Shown here: positions 44,267 through 54,386 of the stretch, piece by piece | Layout: every line of letters starts with the position of its first letter | How positions within the stretch are numbered: position 1 is the first letter of the stretch | Notes under the pieces: model-generated | Databases searched by the model: none | What the model saw: the letters and a program-made list of their open reading frames with translations, nothing else | Told to the model about the DNA's origin: nothing | Program-made: the position numbers and the translations under genes | DNA from: Loktanella salsilacus | Lineage (GTDB): Bacteria; Pseudomonadota; Alphaproteobacteria; Rhodobacterales; Rhodobacteraceae | Reading direction: 5' to 3' | Length of the DNA stretch: 64,000 nucleotides | NCBI RefSeq assembly: GCF_900114485.1 | Contig: NZ_FOTF01000015.1 | Location: 1 to 64,000 of the forward strand

Positions 44267-46675
44267 TCATGTTCCGCGCGGTTTTGCCCGCAAAGTAGGA
44301 TCAGCTTGTGTCGGATCCTCTGGCCAAGGGTGGCGCGGATATCGCCCGCGCATGTCGCGGCGCACGTCAGCATAGCTGCTGGCCCAAAAACCGGGAATGT
44401 CCTGCGTGACCTGCACGGGCTTTTGCCCGGGCGACAACAGCACGACGCGCAGCGGGGTGTCGCCGACCATTGGATGCGCGGTTTGCCCGAACATTTCCTG
44501 AATGCGCAGCGTAATTTGCGGCGCATCCCCGCTGTAATCAATCGCGATTCGCCGCCCCAAAGGTGTCGTGAAATGCCCCGGTGCCGCCCGGTCCAGCCGC
44601 TGCATCTGGTCCCAGTCCAGCACGCCGCGCAGCGCGTCCAGCAGATCAAACCGCCCCCAATCCGCGGCAGAGCGCACGCCCCCCAGATGTGGCGGCAGCC
44701 AGTCCTGCACCGTGTCCAACAACGCCTCTTCGCGCATATCCGGCAGGCCGGGCACCAGGGCGACGCGGGCCAGAAACAGCTGCGCAGCCTTGCCCGGACG
44801 CAGACCAAGCTGGCGCACGCCGTCCAGCATCGCCAACGCCACGGCATCTTGCGGCGCATCAGTCCAGCGCCGGGCGTCCAGCACCAGCGCGCCAAAGCGT
44901 TCCTGCCGTTCCGTCACAACGCGTGCGTCGCGCCGATCCCAGCGGCACACGTCATGCCATGCAATGGCATCCGCGTGCACGGCCCGCAGGTCCGCCAGCC
45001 CGATCACAGCGGCCTGCCTGATCTTGGCCTCGCGCGGGTTGCCGTCCGTATCGGTCACGACCAACATGCGCTGCCCGGCCAGCGGATCAGCCGCATCCAG
45101 CATCGCCCCCTTGCCGCCCGACAGCAAATAGCGCGGATCATCCCCCGCCCGGCGCAGCGCAACGCGGTCGGGATAGGCCAGCGCAGCCATCTGACCAAGG
45201 CTCAGCGCGGGCCCCTGCGGCAACCCTTTGGCCAGCCGCTTTGCCTCTGCCCGGATCTGCGCAAGGGCAGGGGCATGCACTGTGGCCGCCGTTGCATCGC
45301 CGCGCATCGCCGCCACCCGCAGCGCCAAATCACTGCCCGCTCCGCGCAATGGATCACGCGCCTCTAGTAGCGCTGCTAAGGGGGCCGCCTGCGCGCCAGC
45401 CCGCGCGAGCATATGCCCCAGCCGGGGATGCACAGGCAGCAACGCCAGCTTGCGTCCATGCGTGGTGATGCCACCCCGCGCGTCCAAGGCACCAAGATCG
45501 CAGAGCAAGGCGCGGGCCTCGGCCAGCGCCACCTCTGGCGGGGGCGTCAAGAACGCCAGATCATCGCTGCCCCACAGCGCCAATTCCAGCGCGAGCGCGG
45601 TCAGGTCAGCTCTCACGATCTCTGGCGGTGCAAAGGCGGGCAGGGCCCCGTCCTCGCCCTTGGTCCACATGCGATAGGCCGTGCCGGGGGCGACGCGGCC
45701 CGCGCGGCCGGCGCGTTGGTCGGCCTCGGCGCGGCTGACCCGTTCCGTCACAAGCCGCGCCATGCCGCTGCCCGGATCAAATCGCGCCCGCCGCGCCCGG
45801 CCCGCATCCACAACAACCCGCACGTCTTGGATCGTCAGTGCCGTTTCGGCGATCGCCGTCGACAGCACGATCTTGCGCCCTTGTTGCACGGGCGCAATCG
45901 CAGCGCGCTGCGCGGCAAAGGGCAGCGCACCGTATAGCGGCCTGACCGCGCAGCCATCAGGCAAACGACCCTTCAAGGCCCCTTCGACCGCGCGGATTTC
46001 ACCCTCTCCGGGCAAAAACACGAGAACACCGCCAGAGGTCTGCGGCACGATCTGCATCAGATGATCTGCCACCGCCTCGGCCAGGCGCGCACGCGGCGGC
46101 AAGGCACGGTCCAGATATTGGACCTCGACCGGAAAGGCGCGGCCTTCGGACGTCACGATGGGGGCGCCGTCCAGCATTGCCGCAACGGGTGCAGCGTCCA
46201 GCGTTGCCGACATGACCACCAAGGCCAGATCGGGGCGCAACGCGCCGCGTGCTTCCCAAACAAGGGCAAGCCCCAGATCAGCATGCAAGGACCGTTCGTG
46301 AAATTCGTCAAAGATGACAGTGCCAACACCGCGCAGCTCTGGGTCCGTTTGCACCATCCGGGTCAAGATACCCTCGGTCACCACAAGAATACGGCAGTCT
46401 GGCCCAACGCTCGATTCGCCGCGCATGCGGTATCCCACGCGGCCGCCGACGTCTTCGCCCAGTTGCTGCGCAAGCCGCTCTGCCGCGGCCCGCACCGCCA
46501 AACGGCGCGGCTCTAGCATGATGATCTGCCCGGCAAAGCCCGCCTCTAGCAGCGCCAGCGGTACTCGGCTGGTCTTGCCCGCCCCCGGCGGCGCCTGCAG
46601 CACGACACGGCCATGACCGCGCAACGCGGACACGACATCCCCTAGCACGTCGTCAATCGGCAGCATGTCCGTCAT
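44267..46675 (-). CDS. hrpB: ATP-dependent helicase HrpB
   Basis: An 802-residue DEAH-type helicase of unknown substrate in most bacteria. Walker A is APPGAGKTSRVP, motif II is IFDEFHERS, and [20 protein letters not shown] is motif VI. The HrpB C-terminal region is present to the end (AMLTCAA- or DVRRDMRGRYPRHPWPEDP at the tail is diagnostic). Repeat copy F and the rpmB terminator lie upstream. Confidence 0.94.
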   Translation of the reverse strand: MTDMLPIDDVLGDVVSALRGHGRVVLQAPPGAGKTSRVPLALLEAGFAGQIIMLEPRRLAVRAAAERLAQQLGEDVGGRVGYRMRGESSVGPDCRILVVTEGILTRMVQTDPELRGVGTVIFDEFHERSLHADLGLALVWEARGALRPDLALVVMSATLDAAPVAAMLDGAPIVTSEGRAFPVEVQYLDRALPPRARLAEAVADHLMQIVPQTSGGVLVFLPGEGEIRAVEGALKGRLPDGCAVRPLYGALPFAAQRAAIAPVQQGRKIVLSTAIAETALTIQDVRVVVDAGRARRARFDPGSGMARLVTERVSRAEADQRAGRAGRVAPGTAYRMWTKGEDGALPAFAPPEIVRADLTALALELALWGSDDLAFLTPPPEVALAEARALLCDLGALDARGGITTHGRKLALLPVHPRLGHMLARAGAQAAPLAALLEARDPLRGAGSDLALRVAAMRGDATAATVHAPALAQIRAEAKRLAKGLPQGPALSLGQMAALAYPDRVALRRAGDDPRYLLSGGKGAMLDAADPLAGQRMLVVTDTDGNPREAKIRQAAVIGLADLRAVHADAIAWHDVCRWDRRDARVVTERQERFGALVLDARRWTDAPQDAVALAMLDGVRQLGLRPGKAAQLFLARVALVPGLPDMREEALLDTVQDWLPPHLGGVRSAADWGRFDLLDALRGVLDWDQMQRLDRAAPGHFTTPLGRRIAIDYSGDAPQITLRIQEMFGQTAHPMVGDTPLRVVLLSPGQKPVQVTQDIPGFWASSYADVRRDMRGRYPRHPWPEDPTQADPTLRAKPRGT

Positions 46676-46683
46676 CAGGCATC

Positions 46684-46722
46684 CCTTTTCATCTGGCCCG
46701 GTAAACTCCCGCCGGAGGCCTC
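46684..46722 (-). repeat. Dispersed hairpin-box repeat, copy F (variant box)
   Basis: In the minus direction it is a hairpin (tcatgcc-gca-ggcatga, 46721-46737) followed by gcctccggcgggagtttacc, then gggccagatgaaaa. Near-identical to copy E. It follows the rpmB terminator. Confidence 0.75.
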
Positions 46723-46776
46723 ATGCCGCAGGCATGACAAACACCCCGCCGCAGGCCCAAATCATCCAGCAATGCA

Positions 46777-46807
46777 AAAGGCCCGGCGCTTGCGCGACCG
46801 GGCCTTT
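46777..46807 (-). terminator. Rho-independent terminator of rpmB
   Basis: Arms aaaggcccgg and ccgggccttt close on an 11-base loop; in the minus direction it ends in tttt. Confidence 0.88.
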
Positions 46808-46830
46808 CGTCAACTCTTCAAAGCAGGTGC

Positions 46831-47127
46831 TTACGCAGTAGCGGCAGCAGCAGTCGCCTTGGCGATATCTTTTTTGACCTTCAGCGCGTCGGGCGACAGT
46901 TCAGCGTCCTTGGCTTTTTTCATGAAGGCGTCCAGACCACCGCGGTGATCGACAGTCCGCAGCGCCGCATTCGAGATGCGGAACTTGAACGAGCGACCCA
47001 GCAGGTCGGACATCAGTGTGACGTCCTGCAGGTTCGGCAGGAACCGGCGGCGGGTGTGGTTTTTGGCGTGGGACACGTTGTTGCCCGACATCGGGCCTTT
47101 TCCGGTCAGATCGCAGCGGCGCGACAT
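46831..47127 (-). CDS. rpmB: Ribosomal protein L28
   Basis: A 98-residue large-subunit protein. [20 protein letters not shown] is the family start, followed by [15 protein letters not shown]. The start at 47127 is set by this conserved N-terminus. The Ala-rich C-terminal extension is common in alphaproteobacteria. Monocistronic with its own terminator. Confidence 0.97.
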   Translation of the reverse strand: MSRRCDLTGKGPMSGNNVSHAKNHTRRRFLPNLQDVTLMSDLLGRSFKFRISNAALRTVDHRGGLDAFMKKAKDAELSPDALKVKKDIAKATAAAATA

Positions 47128-47218
47128 GGGCATCATCCTTCGTGGCTTGGCGGGGACCATTATGGTCCGGGCCGTCTTAGGGGACAGGTCCTGATGGACC
47201 GTCCGATTGGTTGAAACA

Positions 47219-47233
47219 CCCCCGCACTGGGGG
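47219..47233 (-). terminator. Small GC hairpin downstream of the alpha/beta hydrolase gene
   Basis: ccccc-gcact-ggggg, 22 bases past the stop of the minus-strand hydrolase gene. Short and without a T-run, so the assignment is weak. Confidence 0.35.
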
Positions 47234-47255
47234 CCGTGAATTCAGTTAGCAGCGC

Positions 47256-48092
47256 CTACGCAGAATCCCTGTCCTCGTCAACCCCGTCCTGTGCGGCATC
47301 CACCATATTCGCGGCACTTTGCCGTGCAATGCTGGACCAAACCGGGTGCCGGGCTGCGCTGGCGTGCTGCAATCCGCGCCAATAGGCAGGGTTGCTGGCG
47401 CGGGCGCTGCGGTGCGTGGATAGCACTTGGCCCGCCCCGCGCGCGGGGTCAAGTGCCAGCGCCTGGATTAGGCCGGCCCGCTGCACGCCGCGCAGGATTC
47501 GGGTGCAGGGATGGCCGCCGCCAGGCAGGCGCACCAGCGCCACGCGGGGAAATAACACCTGCAGCATGCGCGCATGGGTCAGATCAGCAAGGTTGAACGG
47601 ATCAAGCAGGATGTGGCCGCGCAAGCTGCCGTCAAAGATGGCCGTCAAATCGCCAAGCGCCGGATCAAAGCGGCGGGCCTCGCGGCGGTAGCGGGTCTCG
47701 AACGGAACCAACTGCGGCGCGATCGACACCTGAGGCGAGACGGCGACGACATGCGACAGGCCCAGCACCTGTGAAAAGCGGAACGCGCCAAACCCGCCCA
47801 TGGAATAGCCGATCGCCTGCGCAGCTGTATAATTCTTGCGCAGATCGCGGCAGACAGATTCGAGCGCCGCCGTATCCGCATTTATAAACCAGTCATTGTC
47901 GCGCGTGGCGATCATCAGCTGGTCAAATCCCGCCTTGGCAAACTGCTCTGACGGCACCACGGGACCGAATCCATCCCGGTCCAGCCGCCGATAATCAAAG
48001 GTCACCATCAATCGGTCCGCGCCGCGCTGGACCAGATCAGCGCGCAGATGCTCGCCGTCCAGCAGGCGCGTGATTTTAGCGGGCTCCGTCAT
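47256..48092 (-). CDS. Alpha/beta-hydrolase-like protein
   Basis: A 278-residue protein with a nucleophile elbow GYSMGGFGAF (Ser97), a possible acid in HILLDPFNLAD and a late His in RLPGGGHPCTRIL. It looks like a serine hydrolase of unknown substrate. The stretch after about residue 210 has no family resemblance. Its start overlaps the meaB stop by 4 bases (ATGA), hinting at a role near methylmalonyl-CoA metabolism, which is only positional inference. Confidence 0.75.
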   Translation of the reverse strand: MTEPAKITRLLDGEHLRADLVQRGADRLMVTFDYRRLDRDGFGPVVPSEQFAKAGFDQLMIATRDNDWFINADTAALESVCRDLRKNYTAAQAIGYSMGGFGAFRFSQVLGLSHVVAVSPQVSIAPQLVPFETRYRREARRFDPALGDLTAIFDGSLRGHILLDPFNLADLTHARMLQVLFPRVALVRLPGGGHPCTRILRGVQRAGLIQALALDPARGAGQVLSTHRSARASNPAYWRGLQHASAARHPVWSSIARQSAANMVDAAQDGVDEDRDSA

Positions 48093-49072
48093 GCGCCGCG
48101 CAAGGGGGCAAGGGCCGCGCGGGCGGCGACGGCGGGGGTCATCTCGCCGCGGGCGACGGCGTCTTCTAGCGTCGTCATGCGCGCGCGCAGGTCAGGGTCA
48201 CGGGTCAGTAGCGCCATGACTTCAGCCCGCAAGTCTTCGGTAAACCAGTGGCGGGCCTGATCGGCGCGGGTGCTGGCAAAGATGCCTGTCTCTTGCCGCC
48301 AGTGCGCCAGCGTTTCCATCCGGTCCCACGCGGTCTGCAACCCCGTGCTGTCCAGCGCCGACACGGTCATAGCCAGCGGATAGCCTTCCATATCTTGTGG
48401 CCGCTTGCGCAGCAGGCGCAGCGCGCCCGCGTAATCGGCGCAGGTGCGCATGGCTTGCGGTTTTAGCTCTCCATCTGCTTTGTTCACAAGGATCATGTCG
48501 GCCATTTCCATGATCCCGCGCTTGACGCCCTGCAGCTCGTCCCCGCCAGCAGGCGCAAGCAGCAGCACGAACAGATCCGCCATCTGGGCGACGACCGTCT
48601 CCGACTGCCCGACGCCCACGGTTTCGATCAGCACCACGTCAAAGCCAGCCGCCTCGCACAGGCGTACGGCATCGCGGGTCCGGCGGGCCACGCCGCCAAG
48701 CTGCGTCTGGCTGGGGGACGGGCGGATAAAGGCCGCAGGATCGCGGCTCAGATGCTCCATCCGGGTTTTGTCACCCAAGATTGACCCGCCAGAGCGGGCA
48801 GAGGAGGGGTCCACCGCCAACACCGCAACCCGCAAGCCCCGCGCCGTCAGCATCAGGCCAAAGGTTTCGATGAACGTCGATTTGCCAACACCCGGCGTGC
48901 CCGACAGACCAATCCGCAGCGCCTGCCTGTCCGTGCCAAGCTGGTCCAGCAGATCCAAGGCAAGGCTACGATGATCGTCCCGACCGCTTTCGACCAAAGT
49001 GATCGCACGGGCGAGGGCGCGCCGGTCGCCGGCGCGGATTTGCTCAGTCAGAAGGGGAATATCGAACCGCAT
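48089..49072 (-). CDS. meaB: Methylmalonyl-CoA mutase-associated GTPase
   Basis: A 327-residue G3E-family GTPase that protects and reloads the B12-dependent methylmalonyl-CoA mutase. Walker A is GLSGTPGVGKSTFIE, then VLAVDPSSARSGGSILGDKT, VLIETVGVGQSE and MILVNKADGE. The epimerase of the same pathway is at 29607. ATG at 49072 is normal for the family. Confidence 0.95.
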   Translation of the reverse strand: MRFDIPLLTEQIRAGDRRALARAITLVESGRDDHRSLALDLLDQLGTDRQALRIGLSGTPGVGKSTFIETFGLMLTARGLRVAVLAVDPSSARSGGSILGDKTRMEHLSRDPAAFIRPSPSQTQLGGVARRTRDAVRLCEAAGFDVVLIETVGVGQSETVVAQMADLFVLLLAPAGGDELQGVKRGIMEMADMILVNKADGELKPQAMRTCADYAGALRLLRKRPQDMEGYPLAMTVSALDSTGLQTAWDRMETLAHWRQETGIFASTRADQARHWFTEDLRAEVMALLTRDPDLRARMTTLEDAVARGEMTPAVAARAALAPLRGA

Positions 49073-49159
49073 GCACCCTACATATCGGGCCTGCGGTCTG
49101 TGTCCAGCATATGTCTTGGCTGGCCAGGGTCAGACAGCTTGCCCCTTGCAGGGTCAAGG

Positions 49160-49208
49160 TGGAGGCTCTGCCTCCACACCTCCGAGGTATTTTTGACCAG
49201 AAGAAGGG
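49160..49208 (+). repeat. Dispersed hairpin-box repeat, copy C
   Basis: Stem tggaggc-tct-gcctcca (49160-49176), then cacctccgaggtatttttga and ccagaagaaggg. The box also carries its own acctc-c-gaggt palindrome. Located between meaB and the small lipoprotein gene. Confidence 0.8.
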
Positions 49209-49213
49209 GGGCG

Positions 49214-49516
49214 TTAGCGGCAGCTACGCTCGGCCTGGCCGGTAAATTTGCGGTAACGGGTCCAGAAGGCTTCGTGCGTGCTGGAGTCCGACTGGCGGAT
49301 ATCCTGCGCCTTTTGCGGGTCTTCGAAAAAGGTCGAAGCCAGTTTCTGGTCGCGGTTGGTCAGGGTGCCGTTTGCTGTCTTTTGGACGCACGAACACAAG
49401 GCCGAATTCGCCGCAGACCGGCCAGAGGCCATGCAAGCTTTGCCCATCTCGCCGCGCACGCCAGCGCCGCAAGAGTTAAGTGTCACGAGGGCGAGGCCCA
49501 GAAAAATAATACGCAT
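49214..49516 (-). CDS. Small hypothetical lipoprotein
   Basis: A 100-residue protein with a lipoprotein signal (MRIIFLGLALVTLNSCGAG, lipobox LNSC) and further cysteines in KACMASG, ALCSCVQ and the terminal SCR that could form disulfides. Helical mature part. I do not recognise a characterised family; similar proteins seem to be common in related bacteria. Confidence 0.7.
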   Translation of the reverse strand: MRIIFLGLALVTLNSCGAGVRGEMGKACMASGRSAANSALCSCVQKTANGTLTNRDQKLASTFFEDPQKAQDIRQSDSSTHEAFWTRYRKFTGQAERSCR

Positions 49517-49687
49517 GAAATGTGCCTGTCTTATCTGACGCGCCCGGTTTGCCCAGTGTCATCGTCCTTACTGCCGTATCGCCATATTGGCGGAAAAACG
49601 CCTGCATTGCAATTCGCAATGACCATGACGCCGCCAAGAAAATACCGCATTCGCCGCTCACTCAGTCGTAAAAGGCATAGGTGGGAC

Positions 49688-51283
49688 ATGTTGCGGATTT
49701 CAAAGTTCATTCTGGCGCTGTGTCTTGTCGCGGGCGGTGCGCAGGCGGACCCGGCAGCCGAGCAGGTGCGCCGCGATGCTTATGCAGGCGATGTCGATGC
49801 GGTCGAAGCCGCGTTTGCACAGGCGCACAAGGATCACAGCGCAGGTGTGCTGCCACTGGATGACCTGCGCAGCTTGGTCAGCGTTCTGAACACTACCCAT
49901 CCTGATTTGATCGCTTTTCAATCGCAGTGGCTGACAGCCTATCCTGCGTCGCCCTATGCGCTGACCTTGCGGGCAAACGGCTATTTTGATGCGGCATTTA
50001 GGGCGCGCGGCCATGAATTTAGCAATCGGACCCACCCTGACGCGCTGCAGGCTTTTCACGATCTGGGCGAGGCGGCGACGCAGATGGCGCTGCAAGCGTA
50101 TGACATCGCGCCTGACTATGTTCCCGCAGCGGACACTTTGCTGTCGTTGCAAAATGTGACGCACCCTCTGGATGACGCTGCGAAGTTTGCCTTGACGGCT
50201 GATGTGATGCAGTTCGCGCCCAATTTGGGCACGCTGCAACGTGCGCTGAGCAGCGCAGAGGAGAAGTGGGGTGGGGCGGGCCTGCCAGAGATCAAACGCT
50301 ACTGCGACGCCTTTGCTGACCTGATTCCAACAGAGCCGGGGTTTACCACCGACGTTTGTATCGCCCGGATCGTCGGTTGGAATGCCCGCACAGGGCCGGA
50401 AATTGAGGCGGCCCGGAAGTTGGCCGAGACAACGGGTCACGTCAATCTTGGCGGCCTGCGGCGGCAACTGGCGCTTGAACGGCGAAGCCCTGCGGACCGC
50501 GCCGTGCTGGAGGCCTATTTGCTGCGGCGCGGGAATGACGATTGGTGGACAGCGAGCCAGTTTGCACAGTCCTTTGACGTGACGCCAAATATCGACAACG
50601 CACTACGGACAATCGACTGGCTGGCCTTGTCGCGAAGGCGCGATGGGTTGCGGCACGATCCCTTTAACGCCGGCGTTATCGACTTTTTGCTCAATCAGGC
50701 CTGGTCCACCCGTCCCGGCAAGGCGGGTCATCCTGTGTTAACGGACGGCACCCGGCGCATCTTGCGCAAACGGCTGACCCTGGCGCATCCGTTTGACGCC
50801 GCGGTCTGGTTTGAAACCGGACAGTATATGTTCGTGGACAGCGATGACGACGCGCCGTTCGTCCCCTATTTCGAAAATGCGATCTACTACAGCCAGCACG
50901 ATGCTGGCATTCTGCAACAGGTCATGATCATGACACTGCGTGCGCTGCAAACGGAGGATTGGCTATCGGGTGCGACCGGCGATGCCGCCCCCGCCATCAC
51001 CCGCGATGCGGCGCAGCTTTGCCCCGTCATCCGGCTGTCGCGCGTCTTCGAAGCAGTGTGCGCCAACGCCCTTTATGGCACCTGCGAGGATATGTCAGAG
51101 GCCTATCCCATGGCTGCGATTAAGGCGGCTGTCACATCAAACAACCTGTGCCAGCACGAACGCACGGCCGCGGTTCAGGATTTGCTGTACGCACCCGTGA
51201 CAATCCCGGCGGGCGACATCCTGTCCGGCATTGCCAACCGGGGCGAAGCTGTGGACCCGAACGGTTTCGCGCTGGCCCCCTAG
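49688..51283 (+). CDS. Exported DUF4034-like repeat protein
   Basis: A 531-residue protein with a signal peptide (MLRISKFILALCLVAGGAQA) and a helical, TPR-like body (DAYAGDVDAVEAAFAQAHKD; AYPASPYALTLRANGYFDAA; HDLGEAATQMALQAYDIAPD), as in DUF4034 proteins. The C-terminal part carries several cysteines (AQLCPVIRL, EAVCANALYGTCEDM). The open frame extends far upstream, but only the ATG at 49688 yields an export signal. Function unknown; it lies 181 bases upstream of lepA. Confidence 0.75.
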   Translation: MLRISKFILALCLVAGGAQADPAAEQVRRDAYAGDVDAVEAAFAQAHKDHSAGVLPLDDLRSLVSVLNTTHPDLIAFQSQWLTAYPASPYALTLRANGYFDAAFRARGHEFSNRTHPDALQAFHDLGEAATQMALQAYDIAPDYVPAADTLLSLQNVTHPLDDAAKFALTADVMQFAPNLGTLQRALSSAEEKWGGAGLPEIKRYCDAFADLIPTEPGFTTDVCIARIVGWNARTGPEIEAARKLAETTGHVNLGGLRRQLALERRSPADRAVLEAYLLRRGNDDWWTASQFAQSFDVTPNIDNALRTIDWLALSRRRDGLRHDPFNAGVIDFLLNQAWSTRPGKAGHPVLTDGTRRILRKRLTLAHPFDAAVWFETGQYMFVDSDDDAPFVPYFENAIYYSQHDAGILQQVMIMTLRALQTEDWLSGATGDAAPAITRDAAQLCPVIRLSRVFEAVCANALYGTCEDMSEAYPMAAIKAAVTSNNLCQHERTAAVQDLLYAPVTIPAGDILSGIANRGEAVDPNGFALAP

Positions 51284-51464
51284 ACGCACCGCGCGCCCTT
51301 GAAAAGCGGCGCGGCCCACCGGGATATTTGCCCGCTGGCAGAGGGCGGCCACCCTATTCGCGGCCAAATGTCCGCGCCCGTGTCATCGTGCCCGACAGCC
51401 CTTGCAAAATCGCGGCTGACCCGCCATTGACAGGGGCTAATTTCAGACCTTTTGGGGCCGCGCC

Positions 51465-53264
51465 ATGACCGATCTTTCGCACATCCGCAATTTCTCGATC
51501 GTGGCACACATTGACCACGGGAAATCCACGCTGGCTGACCGCCTGATCCAGTCCACCGGCACCGTCGCCGACCGGGACATGAAGGCACAGATGCTGGACT
51601 CTATGGATATCGAGCGTGAGCGCGGTATCACCATCAAAGCGCAGACCGTGCGGATCGACTACAAGGCCGACAACGGCGAGATGTATGTCCTGAACCTGAT
51701 CGACACCCCCGGTCACGTCGACTTTGCCTACGAGGTCTCCCGCTCCATGCGCGCGGTCGAAGGCTCGCTTTTGGTCGTCGACAGCACCCAAGGGGTCGAG
51801 GCGCAGACGCTGGCCAACGTGTATCACGCGCTGGACGCTGACCACGAAATCGTGCCGGTCCTGAACAAGATCGACCTGCCAGCGTCCGAATGTGACCGCG
51901 TCGCCGCCCAGATCGAAGACGTCATCGGCATCGACGCATCCCAAGCGATCCGCGTCAGCGCCAAAACCGGCGTCGGCATCAAGGAAACGCTAGAGGCCGT
52001 CGTTCACCGCCTGCCGGCGCCCAAGGGCGACCGCGATGCGCCGCTCAAGGCGATGCTGGTCGATTCTTGGTACGACAGCTATCTGGGCGTCGTCGTGCTG
52101 GTGCGCATCATCGACGGTGTGCTGAAACTCAAGGACCGCGTGCGGTTCATGTCCAACGACACCGTCCACCTGATTGACCGCCTTGGCGTGTTCAAACCCG
52201 GCATGCTGCCGATGGACCAGCTTGGCCCCGGCGAAATCGGCTTCTTTACCGCCCAGATCAAAGAGGTCCGCGACACCCGCGTCGGCGACACGATCACCAG
52301 CGAACGCAAAGGCGCGACGCAGGCGCTGCCGGGCTTCAAGCCTGCCCAGCCCGTCGTGTTCTGTGGCCTGTTCCCCGTCGATTCGTCCGAATTCGAGGAT
52401 CTGCGCAACGCCATCGACAAACTGGCGCTGAACGACGCCTCTTTCAGCTTCGAGATGGAAACCTCCGCCGCGCTTGGCTTTGGTTTCCGCTGCGGTTTCC
52501 TTGGCCTGCTGCACCTTGAAGTCATCCGCGACCGGATCGAGCGGGAATACAACATCGACCTGATCACCACCGCGCCATCGGTGGTTTACCACATCTTTAT
52601 GAAGGACGGGACGCAGCAGGACCTGCACAACCCCGCCGACATGCCCGACCTGACCTTTGTCGACCATATCGAAGAACCGCGGATCAAGGCGACGATCCTT
52701 GTGCCCGACGAATACCTTGGCGACGTGCTGAAGCTGTGCCAAGACCGCCGCGGCGTGCAGCTAGACCTGACCTATGCGGGCAGCCGCGCGATGGTCGTCT
52801 ATGATCTGCCCCTGAACGAGGTGGTGTTCGACTTCTACGACCGCCTGAAATCCGTGACCAAGGGCTATGCGTCCTTTGACTACAACCTGACCGGTTACCA
52901 AGAGGATAACTTGGTCAAGATGTCGCTGCTGGTGAACGATGAACCCGTCGACGCGCTGTCGATGATGGTTCACCGCGACCGGGCCGAAATGCGCGGCCGC
53001 GCCATGGTCGAAAAGCTAAAAGAGCTGATCCCCCGCCACATGTTCAAAATCCCGATCCAAGCGGCCATCGGCGGCAAAGTCATCGCCCGCGAAACCCTGT
53101 CCGCCCTGCGCAAAGACGTGACGGCCAAATGCTACGGCGGCGACGCCACGCGCAAACGCAAGCTGCTGGACAAGCAGAAGGCGGGTAAGAAGAAGATGCG
53201 CCAATTCGGTAGCGTGAACATTCCGCAGGAAGCGTTTATTTCGGCGTTGAAGATGGATAGCTAA
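51465..53264 (+). CDS. lepA: Elongation factor 4 (LepA)
   Basis: A 599-residue translational GTPase acting on stalled or misregulated ribosomes. G1 is [15 protein letters not shown]3 is [11 protein letters not shown] and G4 is NKIDLPA; the C-terminal LepA-specific domain ends in [17 protein letters not shown]. Length is normal. Only two bases separate its stop from the DUF262 gene, in which the base composition drops abruptly. Confidence 0.97.
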   Translation: MTDLSHIRNFSIVAHIDHGKSTLADRLIQSTGTVADRDMKAQMLDSMDIERERGITIKAQTVRIDYKADNGEMYVLNLIDTPGHVDFAYEVSRSMRAVEGSLLVVDSTQGVEAQTLANVYHALDADHEIVPVLNKIDLPASECDRVAAQIEDVIGIDASQAIRVSAKTGVGIKETLEAVVHRLPAPKGDRDAPLKAMLVDSWYDSYLGVVVLVRIIDGVLKLKDRVRFMSNDTVHLIDRLGVFKPGMLPMDQLGPGEIGFFTAQIKEVRDTRVGDTITSERKGATQALPGFKPAQPVVFCGLFPVDSSEFEDLRNAIDKLALNDASFSFEMETSAALGFGFRCGFLGLLHLEVIRDRIEREYNIDLITTAPSVVYHIFMKDGTQQDLHNPADMPDLTFVDHIEEPRIKATILVPDEYLGDVLKLCQDRRGVQLDLTYAGSRAMVVYDLPLNEVVFDFYDRLKSVTKGYASFDYNLTGYQEDNLVKMSLLVNDEPVDALSMMVHRDRAEMRGRAMVEKLKELIPRHMFKIPIQAAIGGKVIARETLSALRKDVTAKCYGGDATRKRKLLDKQKAGKKKMRQFGSVNIPQEAFISALKMDS

Positions 53265-53266
53265 TC

Positions 53267-54385
53267 ATGACAAAATCGCTTGTAGATCAAGTTGCATTGG
53301 CCAAAAGATCAGTCAATACAGATTCTCTTTCCTTTTCGCTTAATGAATTTGTCGGGATGTATGAGGCAGGTGAGATAAATATCCACCCAGCGTTTCAGCG
53401 GACGTTTCGTTGGGGCGTGAAGCAACAATCTAATTTGATAGAATCACTACTGATAGGTGTGCCGCTTCCTTCGATATTCGTTTTTGAAAATCCGAATGGA
53501 ATATGGGAGTTGGTAGACGGATTGCAGCGGTCTTCTACAATTTTTAAGTTTTTGGGCGTATTAAAGGACGCGGTAACTGGTGGAATGCAGCCTCCATCAG
53601 CTCTGGTAGGCACGAAGTATTTGGACGGGCTAGAAGGATTGGTCTGGAAGAAGAGTGCCGATGTGGAGAATTTAGATATTGATTCTCAAAATGAAATGGA
53701 CCCTACTCTTCAATTGTTTCTAAAGCGTTGTCGTATAAATGTAGAGGTGTTGAAGCAGCCTAGCGATCCTGCTACAAAATTCGACCTTTTTCAAAGGTTG
53801 AATAGGGGCGGTTCAGTTGCAAATGATCAAGAGGTTAGAACTTGTACTGTTGTGATGAAGTCCCCTGATCATGCTGAGAAAATTGTCGAACTAGCAGCTA
53901 GTTCAGCATTTCTTGCTATTTGCCAGCTCTCAGATGATGATATAAAGAAGCAGAAGGACGTAGAGTACGCAACAAGACTAATCTGCCATACCTATTACGA
54001 TTTGACTGGTCGTGAGGATTTAAATGAATTCCTTGACCGGGCCATCCTTCAGGCGCTTGATGATTTTAGCGTACATGCAATAGCAGGCGATGCAGCCGCT
54101 GCTGCTCAACTTGTAATGGATGCTTGTGGGGAGAACGCTTTAATATCACCAAGCGCATCGAGGCGGGTTTTAACAATGCAGGGCTTAGAGGTAGTCTTGG
54201 TTGGAGTTGCACGAAATTATGCTAGTATCGCCGAACGGCCAGATCCTGTTGCTTATGTAAAGAAGCGTGTTGATGAGTTTTGGACGTCAAGTGATAGCTC
54301 GACAATTACTAGTTCAGGTATGCGCGCTACTGACCGTTTGTCTCGAACTATTCCGTTAGGTGCCTCTTGGTTCTCAAAAGGGTAA
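53267..54385 (+). CDS. DUF262 (GmrS/ParB-like) domain protein, likely defence component
   Basis: A 372-residue protein of the DUF262 family. HPAFQRTFRW (residues 40-49) and VDGLQRSSTIF (83-93) are the usual QR.Y.W and DGQQR motifs with one substitution (DGLQR, 84-88); FDLFQRLNRGG (172-182) and NDQEVR follow. DUF262 domains are the nucleotide-dependent part of GmrSD-type restriction enzymes and of other defence systems. No C-terminal HNH/DUF1524 nuclease is present, so the partner downstream is the probable nuclease. Sequence is much more AT-rich than lepA and phnA on either side (one sampled line near 45% GC), pointing to transfer. Starts 2 bases after the lepA stop with a weak ribosome site, so it may depend on lepA transcription and translation. 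Confidence 0.85.
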   Translation: MTKSLVDQVALAKRSVNTDSLSFSLNEFVGMYEAGEINIHPAFQRTFRWGVKQQSNLIESLLIGVPLPSIFVFENPNGIWELVDGLQRSSTIFKFLGVLKDAVTGGMQPPSALVGTKYLDGLEGLVWKKSADVENLDIDSQNEMDPTLQLFLKRCRINVEVLKQPSDPATKFDLFQRLNRGGSVANDQEVRTCTVVMKSPDHAEKIVELAASSAFLAICQLSDDDIKKQKDVEYATRLICHTYYDLTGREDLNEFLDRAILQALDDFSVHAIAGDAAAAAQLVMDACGENALISPSASRRVLTMQGLEVVLVGVARNYASIAERPDPVAYVKKRVDEFWTSSDSSTITSSGMRATDRLSRTIPLGASWFSKG

Positions 54386-54386
54386 T

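Noticed and set aside
44264-45367. 367-codon plus-strand open frame inside hrpB
   Set aside because: Rich in Arg, Gln and His with no domain, typical of GC-biased antisense frames.
48971-49687. Upstream extension of the DUF4034-like gene
   Set aside because: The frame is open across meaB antisense, repeat copy C and the small lipoprotein antisense; the export signal starts only at 49688.
53267-54385. Full GmrSD-type restriction enzyme
   Set aside because: The DUF262 gene has no HNH/DUF1524 nuclease half, so it is not a complete GmrSD fusion.
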